The notes beneath the pieces were generated by a model, which did not search any database, was not told the origin of the DNA, and was given only the letters and a program-made list of their open reading frames with translations. From positions 1 to 29,884 of the forward strand of contig KZ992570.1 of NCBI GenBank assembly GCA_003614735.1: DNA of 29,884 nucleotides, read 5' to 3'. The position numbers and the translations under genes were made by a program. Within the stretch, counting starts at the first letter, position 1. Each line of letters opens with the position of its first letter. This stretch comes from Thamnocephalis sphaerospora (Eukaryota; Zoopagomycota; Zoopagomycetes; Zoopagales; Sigmoideomycetaceae). Positions 21,317 through 29,001 of this stretch are shown piece by piece.

Positions 21317-22500
21317 TTAGTCAAACAGACCAAAGCCCATGTCGTCATCGGACTCCTCAGGCTCCTCCTCGGCGGCGGCAGTGGCGCCAGAGTCGGCAGC
21401 AGCGGCAGTCGGGGCAGCGGCCACGGCAAAGGCCGACGGGTCAGCCAGGTAGGCCTTGACCTGTACGCGGTAACGTTCGAGCATCGCCGCATGTAGGTTA
21501 GCACACGGTGTTTTGCCCGCTCCCTCGCTTCCGCCGCACGCCACGCTCCGTGTGCTCGAGGGCCGTCGATCAGGAAAAAATTAGAGTGATTGCTTTGGTG
21601 CATCATCGAGGTACTCCACAAAGCGGATGTGATCATCACATCGGCGGCCACCCGAGACACACGGTCGTTCTGCTCTGTGCTTTCGCCACGTCCAGACGCA
21701 TCACGTACCTGCTCAGAGCCGGCAAAGGTGTACTCGGTGGCAACCGAGACGGCCAGCAGGTTCTTGTAGCCGTTGATGAGAGCGTGCGGCACGGCAGCGA
21801 CGGTCGGGTAGCCGATGGCCAGCGACAGAGCGGCGATGCTCTTGACACCAGTCATGTAGTGCTCGATCAGCTGGTCCTCGCTGACGTCCAGGATGGACGG
21901 GGCGAAGATGGTGCCGTTGTCGTACACTTGCACAACGCTCATACCGTAGGTGAACGGCGAGACGTTGAGCATGTTGAGCAGGGTAGCCTCAGAAGCACCG
22001 ACCTTCTCGCCAACCTTGACAAGATGCATGTCGCTGGTGATTTCAATGGTACCACGGGTAATCTTGGTCGGGACACCGAGGGCCTGGAAGAACGAGGTCT
22101 TGCCCGGCTCCATACCGGTGTTGCCAGCCGGCACCCACACGTCGACCGGGGCCAGAGCACCAGCACGAGCCGGAGCAGCCACACGGTTGGCGGTGATGGT
22201 GTCGCGCACCGTCTTCAGGTCCTCGTTGGTGAACACGAAGCCAATGTTGCCGCGCACGTGCGGGATCAGGCGCTCGTAGATGCTGTTCTGGGCGCACAGC
22301 AGCTTCAGGGCACGGCGGACCATGGTGTTCTTGCCCATCAGCACCGTCGCGTCACCGCGCAGCGACTGGCGGATCTGGTGCATCTGGTTGGAGCCGACAT
22401 TGTCCACGTTCACGATGAAGATGGAGTTGTTGGTCTTGAGGAGCTCCTCAAACTTGACAAAGTAGTCAGCCTTCTTTCCGCGCTTGTCTCCCGATGACAT
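21317..22500 (-). CDS. RPP0: 60S ribosomal stalk protein P0 (uL10)
   Basis: Base of the P-stalk that recruits elongation factors to the large subunit. Exons (minus) 22500-21709 and 21460-21317 give 311 residues, the usual length. The N-terminus [20 protein letters not shown], the rRNA-binding block [45 protein letters not shown] and [16 protein letters not shown] are clear. The second exon carries [10 protein letters not shown], an alanine-rich hinge and the universal stalk tail [12 protein letters not shown]. The intron (21461-21708) has donor GTACGT, a CTAAC branch site and acceptor GCGTACAG. At 248 nt it is by far the longest in the window and houses a box C/D snoRNA. Reading through it would lose the stalk tail. 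The gene diverges from the serine palmitoyltransferase subunit. Confidence 0.98.
21561..21649 (-). ncRNA. box C/D snoRNA in the P0 intron, 18S rRNA 2'-O-methylation guide (snR47/U36-like target)
   Basis: On the minus strand a C box GTGATGA (21639-21633) and a D box CTGA (21573-21570) are closed by a terminal stem, 21649-21641 paired with 21569-21561, with one mismatch in nine pairs. An internal C'-like ATGATGC sits at 21606-21600. The 15 nt directly upstream of the D box (21588-21574) are perfectly complementary to the conserved 18S segment GAAAAAATTAGAGTG. The D+5 rule points to the fourth A of the A6 run. This 18S segment is, from memory, the one methylated under guidance of yeast snR47 and human SNORD36. 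It lies inside an intron of a ribosomal protein gene, the standard host. No second guide is evident at the weak D' side. Confidence 0.88.
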
Positions 22501-22730
22501 CTTGGCAAAGTGAAGTGTTCAAAGGGTCCCGAACAAGGAATTTAAAGACAAGCCTAGGGTGAATGCAAACAGCAGGCGGCGCATGTAGCCGGTAAGCGCC
22601 TGGTCGTTCCGCTGTGTCTCCAGCGCGCACGGGTGATGTCGCGTCACCAACGCGCATCCACCAACGTCCACCGACATCCGCCGCCATCCAGCTCTGGCCT
22701 AACGCTACGCAGATGGATACACGGACGCAT

Positions 22731-22766
22731 GGACGCATGGATGGATGGATAGATGGATGGATGGAC
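22731..22766. repeat. (GGAT)n microsatellite
   Basis: Imperfect tandem copies of GGAT, with one GATA and some GACGCAT variants on the left edge. It lies about 230 bp upstream of the P0 start codon. Confidence 0.85.
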
Positions 22767-23040
22767 ATGACGACTTACCGATGCAAGTAGCAGTGGCGTG
22801 ATTGGAATGTGGTGAAAGAGGAAGGACTCGGTGAGCAAATCGGCCGAGTCGCCGGGTTGTCTCTACCGCCCATCCTCGCCCTCGCCTGCGCCCACTCGCC
22901 CCCACGCATCTTCCATTCCATCATCACTCTTTTGCACCACCAGCCTTTGGCCGGCCATCCCTTTTTTAATTGCACCCGCACGCGTCTTCTAGTCTCATTC
23001 CACCACCCTCTCGTGCTGTGTAGGTGTGTGTGGACGCGAG

Positions 23041-23061
23041 TGACCGTGCTGGTCACGGTCA
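23041..23061. repeat. perfect 8-bp inverted repeat upstream of the serine palmitoyltransferase subunit
   Basis: Arms TGACCGTG and CACGGTCA are exact reverse complements around a 5-nt loop. It ends 84 bp before the start codon at 23146, so it may be a protein-binding palindrome or a leader hairpin. Confidence 0.5.
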
Positions 23062-23145
23062 GGGACTGCCAATGGTCGACTAACCGCTTGGGGGGAGGGA
23101 CAGACAGCTGCACAGGCACTTGGTCCATCGCTCATCGTCTTGAGG

Positions 23146-23495
23146 ATGGCAAACTCACTCCAGAAGCGCATTGCGCTCCAGTACTACCGCTGGGAACTGA
23201 CGACGGCTATTTACATGCTGGAGCCATGGGAAAAGGTTATCGTTAGTAAGTAGTAGCAATGATGGGTGGCGGTCTCTGTCTCTCTGTGCCACAGTGGGAG
23301 TCGCGACAGTGACGGCCGATGAGGATGATCAGCGCGCGTCTAATCATCATCATCATCATCATCGTCGTTGACTCGCACGCAGACCTGCTGTTTACCGCTC
23401 TGTTTGCATTGATCGTGTATGCTGGCATCGCCTACCTTCCCAACACCATCATGTCGAGCGTGGGCCGCATCGCATCCTATACCTCGGACATATAG
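23146..23495 (+). CDS. small activating subunit of serine palmitoyltransferase (ssSPT/Tsc3-like)
   Basis: Tiny membrane protein that activates the Lcb1-Lcb2 serine palmitoyltransferase in the ER, the first step of sphingolipid synthesis. Exons 23146-23245 and 23383-23495 give 70 residues (human ssSPTa 71). The core YYRWELTTAIYMLEPWEKVI matches the ssSPT signature YxYLLVTALYMLEPWE of animals. A single membrane helix follows (LLFTALFALIVYAGIAYLP), then a short tail. The splice joins in phase through codon AAC. Met24 stands where human ssSPTa has Met28, the residue known to favour palmitoyl-CoA. The protein is closer to the animal type than to yeast Tsc3. A strong hairpin begins 17 nt after the stop codon. 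Confidence 0.93.
23343..23362 (+). repeat. (ATC)n microsatellite in the ssSPT intron
   Basis: About six tandem ATC units lie in the 137-nt intron 23246-23382, close to its acceptor. The intron is longer than most here. Confidence 0.8.
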
Positions 23496-23511
23496 CGGCT
23501 GCCGAGTGTGC

Positions 23512-23568
23512 CCATGTGGCGCCAATCAAGCTGTTTTTGGTTGTATATGGTTCTTTGGCGCCACATGG
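23512..23568 (+). repeat. 14-bp perfect inverted repeat in the 3' region of the ssSPT gene
   Basis: Arms 23512-23525 (CCATGTGGCGCCAA) and 23555-23568 (TTGGCGCCACATGG) are exact reverse complements around a 29-nt U-rich loop. It starts 17 nt after the stop codon, so it should lie in the 3' untranslated region and form a stable RNA hairpin. It could also be a paired protein-binding site in DNA. Confidence 0.75.
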
Positions 23569-23603
23569 TCATGCAAGTGGTATATTTGTTGTTGCTACGG
23601 TTC

Positions 23604-23611
23604 TATAAATA
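23604..23611 (+). promoter_or_regulatory. TATA box TATAAATA, plus strand
   Basis: A perfect TATA element facing right, about 110 bp after the ssSPT stop codon. The first ATG (23625) is too close to be used by a transcript starting 30 bp downstream, so its target is unclear. Confidence 0.35.
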
Positions 23612-24030
23612 CAGCGTTGTCTGCATGTCATCAGCCAGGGCAGAACCTGACAGGCGATTTGTTTACCGTATTACCTTGAAGCAGCATGTGTTTGCTTTTG
23701 GCCGCATATACTGTGTATGCAAGCATCCTTGGCTGCACGGCAGCATTCGGCCGTCTACTGAACAGATATTGGCACAGCTCAAGACTTGGCATTTGCATCG
23801 TCTGCTGGTGGCCATACGCGAGGTCAGCTGCCGAGCAATGTTTGCAAAGCCAAACCCGCTTCGAGCGGTCTAGCCCATCTGCTTTGCGTGTATGCAAGCT
23901 GGCCTGGGTCACAGCTTAGGTACAGGCAAATGTGACGCGCTCTGTTGCTGACCGTTGCAGCCAGCCAGCGACACTGGCACGCCGCAGCCGCGCAAGCATG
24001 CGGTGCAAAGCACAGTGGCGCGTGTCATTT

Positions 24031-24040
24031 CCTTTTATAG
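24031..24040 (-). promoter_or_regulatory. TATA box CTATAAAAGG, minus strand
   Basis: Read on the minus strand this is a near-ideal TATA element. It faces left into a stretch with no recognised gene. Confidence 0.35.
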
Positions 24041-25363
24041 CTGGTATTTCATCAGCATGTGGTTCCGTGGTTCCTGGCGAGTCGTCATGGCTGCCTATGC
24101 TAAAGAAGGCCGGGTCCGTCTAATCCCAACTTGGTCGGTGCTGTCTTTTGGTACTGCGGCAGGTGGCCACGCGGTCATGGGGGCGTCATAGAGAGCAGTT
24201 TCATGCTTTCTCTCGCTCGCTCGCTTTACGTGGATCTGCATGCCATGGCCAGCAGCACTGCCGTCTGCCAAACGGAGATCTTGTCGCTGCTCACGACATG
24301 ACAATGGCTTGGACAGCATCGTCGCAACGATGAGACTGCATGCCGTCCCAAGCCGCACATGGTCACCCGGTGTTGCCTTTTGTCGGGGCGCCGCGCATGA
24401 TGATGCCCTGTCCACATGCCTCGGGCACCGTGCAGTCTTGCACGCTTGTGGCAGTGCATGCCGAAACGCTGCTGCTTGTAGCACCAATCTTGACCAGTTG
24501 GGACGCTTCGCCAGTAGCGCCACCGACTGCGGTTCTGGCCGGCACGCCCCTCGCGTACATGCCTACGCATGTGCGCTTACATTTGCACTGCGCCAGTGGT
24601 GACGCACGCCGACCATCGTGCCATCCGCCAGCAAGGCGACATTTTGGTCACCAGCGTGGTCTACCGACTGCACGCGCACCATGCTACCTGCCGTCACAGC
24701 GCCGGACAGTAGTATGCGATATGGCGCGCGCTCATCATCCCGGTCGGCTAGGCACGGCAGCAGCTGCAGCAGCAGCTGTTATTGTTGTTGCAAGTCCATT
24801 TATTATTGCTTCTTGTCGACGCTAGCACGCCTTCGCCACTGCTGGGCGTGTGCATCGCCGCGCATTTTCCCTGCACCAACGACCAACATTGTCCAAGCGG
24901 CGCGCTCGTGTGCTTGTTGTCACCTGCTCATCCAGGGCGCAACCTCCCCCTTGGTGCTCTCACGCATGCTCACCGCATGCGTATTGGACGACATACGCAT
25001 GGTTTGCTTGTGCATGCACCCTCGGCCGCGCGCCACTTATCAGGCGCCCCTATGGAGGTGGACCCGCCGTTTATCACAGTACGTCTTTCCTTCAATCAGC
25101 ACATCTTGCTTCTGCTACTACGTTGTAGCTGACTTGTGCGTGCCTGCGTCTCTACTTGCTCTGTTACGTCTCCTTGATCTTTGCGACCAATCCATCGCTG
25201 TCAGCACGGTTGTTGCTTGGCTGCACTCGCCATCTCCATCGCTGCAAAGGCGCTCCATAAACGCGAACAGCATTCGGCGTCTGCCTCTTTTTCCTCGATT
25301 CACCATCATCCTTTGACTGTGACCAGTGCTTATCAGCCTCCCTCTCTCCATCCCTCTCATTCT

Positions 25364-25385
25364 TTCTCTCTCTCTCTCTCTCTCT
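25364..25385 (+). repeat. (TC)n microsatellite upstream of the F-box gene
   Basis: About ten TC units sit in a wider pyrimidine-rich belt (25310-25400), followed by a short CA run. Such tracts are common in fungal promoters and leaders. Confidence 0.8.
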
Positions 25386-25870
25386 ATACACACACTTTCT
25401 TGGCGTTTTCCCGCAGCGCAGCGCGTGCAGCCTATTATCGTCGTCGTCGTCATTGTCGCCTGTTTCCACAGCTGTGCGGCATCGTGTCTTTCGGAGCAAC
25501 ACGTCAGACACGCTTTTCCTAATTGCAACGTATCACCTGAACAAACACCTTTTTTGCCGCGGCCTTTTCTTCACGCTCGCCTCGGTCCGGTGCTTGGACG
25601 GTTACCTCAGTTGCGTAGTTGTGGTACGTTGACTGCGCTACAGCGTTGTTTCCATTGCTGAAACCAATGAGACTGCTGTATCCGGCTGCTTTGGGGCGTT
25701 AGCATGCAGAACATGCACTGAGAGAACGTGCCACGGCTAATTGACGTTACTGTAACATAGATCACCTCTAACGGCGGCCAAAGCCAAGCACAACGGCATT
25801 GGTACCCCCGCTGCAGCCAGCCGCTTGCGCAAGCGCCAGTTCCGCATCCTCCACCTTCTTATCCCCAGCT

Positions 25871-27790
25871 ATGCACTATTTGCGTTCGCTCGCCATGCTT
25901 GATCCGCTCGAACACCTGCCACCGGTCGTGTCTTTTAGTCGTGCCGAGGATGTGCCGGCCATGTCGGCGGACGATGCGGACGATAGCTACAGCAGCGATG
26001 ATGGCAGCGAGCACGGCAGTAGCATCTCGTCCAGCAGCACCGATGCCTCGAGCGTCGCGGAAGACCCCATTCATGTGAGCAACATCCAAAAGTACTGCAG
26101 CCACTTGCTTCAGCCGGCGATGGCTGCATCGCTGAGCGTTTCATCGGCAGCGCTCTATCCCACTTTGCCGCATGATGACGCGTCTCTGGACGGATCCAGT
26201 GGCGAGAATGGCGCAAGCCTGGCTCGGAGCGTGGCCGCTGCAGCCATGATGGTGCGCACGGCATCCGACTTGGCTGGGCTGAGCCGAAGCGTGCCAATGT
26301 TCGCGAATATGCCGCTGCTCGAGCGCGCTCTGGCCGAAAACCACGGCGCGTCCATTAGCTTTGGGGAGCACACGGATACGTCAGACTTTGGCGTGGGCGC
26401 CTCTGCACTGCCGCTGCACATCCATGCTGCAGCCGACGGCGACTCACGCATGGACATAGAGGACACAGCCAAGTGCAGCTGCAGCGCAGACGCACCGCTG
26501 CCACCCTCGACCGCGCGGTATCGGACCTTTTTCGACATGCCGCGCGAGGTGCGTCTGCGTGTCTTCCATCACCTGTCGGAGATGGATCTTCTCATGGTGT
26601 CCAAAGTGTGTCGCGACTGGCGCACGCTGGCCCTGGACGGTGCGCTCTGGCGCGTCCTGAACGCAGGCGCCTGGGGCCACAACGTGACCGACACGCAGCT
26701 TGGCGTGATTGGCACCACCGCGGCGGGATTTCTGCGGGTGGCCAATTTCCGTGGCTGCGTGCAGCTGCGCCCTGAGACGCTAAAGTCCATTGCGGCATGC
26801 GCGCCCAACCTGGAGACTCTCGTCCTGACCGGCTGCCAAAGCCTCACCTCCGCAGCCATTGGTGATGTGCTGGCGACGCAGGGCAATCTACGCCAGCTGG
26901 ACTTGGCCGGACTGACCTGCGTCACCGAAGAGTCACTGGCCACACTCAACGCGCCCAATTTGGTCGAGCTGAACCTGAGCCGATGCCGGAAACTGTCGGC
27001 AGCTGGCATGCGCCGTGCGCTCGTCAGTGGCACCGGCCGTGAGCTGCGCGTGCTCAAGCTGACGGGCTGCGACAAGGCCGTGAACAACAGCCTGCTAGAG
27101 GCCATTGGCCAGCATCACCCGCAACTGCGCCACCTCAGCGTCGCCTCGTGTTATGCCGTCACCGACGAAGGCGTTAGAACGCTGATGGGCGGATGCACTC
27201 AACTGGAGCGACTTAGCCTGGCCATCTGCCATCGTATCACGGATGTAGGCGCACGTGCTATTGGCGAGCACGGCGCGCACATCACGCATCTGGACGTGTC
27301 GGGCTGCACAGAAATCTCGGACGCTGGCCTGATTCCCATGGTGCGCGGCTGCCCGCAGCTCGAGCTACTCGATCTGGAGGACTGCTCGTTGACGTCGGAC
27401 GATGCGCTTCGCGCCATTGCCACGCACTGTCCGCGACTGCGCGATGTCTCGCTTGGCTCTTGCGAGGGTATCTCCGACGACGGTGCGCTTGCGCTAACCA
27501 GCGGCTGCACCGGACTACAGCGGCTCGCCGTCGATAACTGCCCTGCCATCAGCGACGAGGTGCTGTCACAGCTGGGCAGTACCACGCAGCGCATCGAAGT
27601 GTTTGACTGTCGGCTCATCACCGAAGACGCTTGCATCCAGGCTGAAGTGCGCGTGCCAGGCCTGCAGGTGCGCTCCTTCTACGCGTGGCTGGCAGAGGCC
27701 GAGGGCCGCTACGCCACTGAGCATCGCAACGGCCCAGACATGTTTGGTCTGACGCCGACCAGCTTAGCCACCACATGCGCCATCCTGTAG
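25871..27790 (+). CDS. F-box/leucine-rich-repeat protein with C-terminal CaaX box (Fbxl2/Grr1-like)
   Basis: Substrate receptor of an SCF ubiquitin ligase. Intronless, 639 residues from the ATG at 25871; the frame is open upstream only from a TTG. Residues 1-215 are serine/aspartate-rich and probably disordered. The F-box spans about 219-263 (FFDMPREVRLRVFHHLSEMD, VCRDWRTLA, GALWR). About eleven or twelve cysteine-containing leucine-rich repeats follow (about 285-600), with units such as LETLVLTGCQSLT, LRVLKLTGCDKAV, ITHLDVSGCTEIS, LELLDLEDCSLT. The protein ends TTCAIL, a CaaX motif whose last leucine predicts geranylgeranylation; human FBXL2 and FBXL20 also end in CaaX boxes. That suggests membrane anchoring. 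Whether it is the orthologue of fungal Grr1 or of animal FBXL2/20 cannot be settled by eye. Confidence 0.92.
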   Translation: MHYLRSLAMLDPLEHLPPVVSFSRAEDVPAMSADDADDSYSSDDGSEHGSSISSSSTDASSVAEDPIHVSNIQKYCSHLLQPAMAASLSVSSAALYPTLPHDDASLDGSSGENGASLARSVAAAAMMVRTASDLAGLSRSVPMFANMPLLERALAENHGASISFGEHTDTSDFGVGASALPLHIHAAADGDSRMDIEDTAKCSCSADAPLPPSTARYRTFFDMPREVRLRVFHHLSEMDLLMVSKVCRDWRTLALDGALWRVLNAGAWGHNVTDTQLGVIGTTAAGFLRVANFRGCVQLRPETLKSIAACAPNLETLVLTGCQSLTSAAIGDVLATQGNLRQLDLAGLTCVTEESLATLNAPNLVELNLSRCRKLSAAGMRRALVSGTGRELRVLKLTGCDKAVNNSLLEAIGQHHPQLRHLSVASCYAVTDEGVRTLMGGCTQLERLSLAICHRITDVGARAIGEHGAHITHLDVSGCTEISDAGLIPMVRGCPQLELLDLEDCSLTSDDALRAIATHCPRLRDVSLGSCEGISDDGALALTSGCTGLQRLAVDNCPAISDEVLSQLGSTTQRIEVFDCRLITEDACIQAEVRVPGLQVRSFYAWLAEAEGRYATEHRNGPDMFGLTPTSLATTCAIL

Positions 27791-29001
27791 GCGTGCCAGT
27801 CTTTTTGCACGCTCAGTGCCGCTCAGCCTGCCGCGTGACGAGGCAACCGTGGTCGGCTGCCTGGCCCCTACATGCACCCATACGTACTTGCACATTTTCT
27901 TCCTTGCCAACTTACTTTGCGCCCTCACCCGCCTACGCTGCTGTCTGTCTCATCTCTTTGCCTTGTTTTCCTATTCTATTAGCATACATGACCGCTGACG
28001 CCCTGGCTGCTGCTGCCGGATCGACCGTCCAGCGCTTCCAGCATGGTGTTTTATTTTCCTTGCATTCTTCTCTGTCGCTTGCCCCATCTGACTGGCGGCT
28101 GTTGTAAGCCGATTGGTGTGTAGTTTTCCTAGTTCACATTGACCAAAGTCGGCTCCTGCAAAGGCGCTCTGCACATGCCAAGCGCCGCCACTCTGCTTAC
28201 TTTGAAATACACCGGCGTCTATGTTCTGCGCGTCTCTTTCCGTCGACATTACTCTGCTCGTTTCATATGCTCATTAGTGTGTCTTTGCACGCTGTTCCTC
28301 GGCCTGCCTCTCGTCCGTAGCATACCGCACCTGTGCATCGTTGCTGCAGCTTGCTTAGCGTTGCCACCTATAGTTTCTGCAGTCGCTGCTCGCGTGTCCA
28401 CTGGCCTGTTTGTCTACGGCCGCTCATTCATCTGTGTATAGCCTTTTACTTGCCACTTTCGTTACCTTGCCTAGTTTACTCTGTCATTGTGCCGGCCGAC
28501 CTGCCTGTCCGTCTGCCTATCCGTCTTCCTGTTGTCTTGAGCCAAGCGACCATCGCCTGACCACCGACTATTTTTCCGCTTCCGCCGTCGGCTTGTTCTG
28601 GACGCACACACGTACTAGGCTTTCGGGTGTGTGCCTAGCCTGTTGTAGCGCCAAACTTTCCGCATTGGGTAGGTCGCGCTGTGCCACCACCGCTAGTCTT
28701 CTTTGTTAAATGCGTACCTGTACGTGCGCTTCTCGCTCTACGGTGTTTTCCACCACATCGCTACTCGAACGGCACTTTGTATTTTGCATTTTCGCTGCTT
28801 GTCTGTCGCCATCACACCTTGACTCGGCGGACTCTGGTGTTTTGCAGCCCGACATTCTTACTAATATTGTCTTTGCTTCGTGTGACCAGGCACTTGGCAA
28901 GGGTGGTGTCGCACTTGCTCAAGCATTGTGTCTCTTACCACAGGCGACGCATCTTTGGTACTATCGGACCAGCAAGTAAGCCGCTAAGGTGCACAGCAGC
29001 G
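27791..29001 (+). other. 1.2 kb pyrimidine-rich intergenic region
   Basis: The plus strand is strongly rich in C and T over most of this stretch, and no frame resembles a protein. It must contain the F-box 3' end and the kelch promoter and leader. Near the right end there is a donor-like GTACGTGCGC at 28722, a TTACTAAT branch-like motif at about 28858 and possible acceptors GTGACCAG (ending 28890) and TTACCACAG (ending 28942). This suggests a leader intron of the kelch gene. Confidence 0.45.

Larger units (their letters stand above)
22501..23145. promoter_or_regulatory. divergent promoter region of P0 and the serine palmitoyltransferase subunit
   Basis: This 645 bp lies between two genes transcribed apart. 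It contains an ATGG/GGAT tetranucleotide tract and an 8-bp perfect hairpin, listed separately, and a pyrimidine-rich stretch before the right-hand gene. No open frame here has family support. Confidence 0.5.
23569..25870. other. 2.3 kb region without a recognisable gene
   Basis: Several open stretches of 80-160 codons exist on both strands (for example plus 23625-23873 and 24340-24825, minus 24095-24523 and 24363-24560), but none matches a family I know. Third-position GC of two competing stretches is only about 65 percent by hand count, lower than a sample of RPN6 (about 77 percent). Two TATA boxes, a good donor GTACGT at 25079 with an acceptor TTGTAG 50 nt later, and a long CT-rich tract before the F-box gene suggest transcription. 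The right part probably holds the promoter and leader of the F-box gene. A fast-evolving spliced gene or a long non-coding RNA remains possible. Confidence 0.5.

Noticed and set aside
21166-21708. Continuation of the P0 frame through the intron to a 444-residue protein
   Set aside because: It would replace the universal stalk tail ending in MGFGLFD, which is present in the spliced second exon.
21508-22497. 329-codon open frame on the plus strand
   Set aside because: Exact antisense of the P0 coding exon; a by-product of P0 codon bias.
23343-23362. Tandem ATC units as a possible repeat array
   Set aside because: Simple microsatellite without spacers; not a CRISPR or regulatory array.
24363-24709. 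Protein-like minus-strand stretches (24709-24550 and 24560-24363)
   Set aside because: They could be exons, but no donor/acceptor pair joins them in phase with good consensus, no family is recognised, and third-position GC is near background.
24599-25078. Weak likeness of GDILVTSVVY and HTHGLLVH to copper monooxygenase (PHM/DBH) motifs
   Set aside because: The two pieces are in different frames and in the reverse order from the enzyme family; chance likeness.
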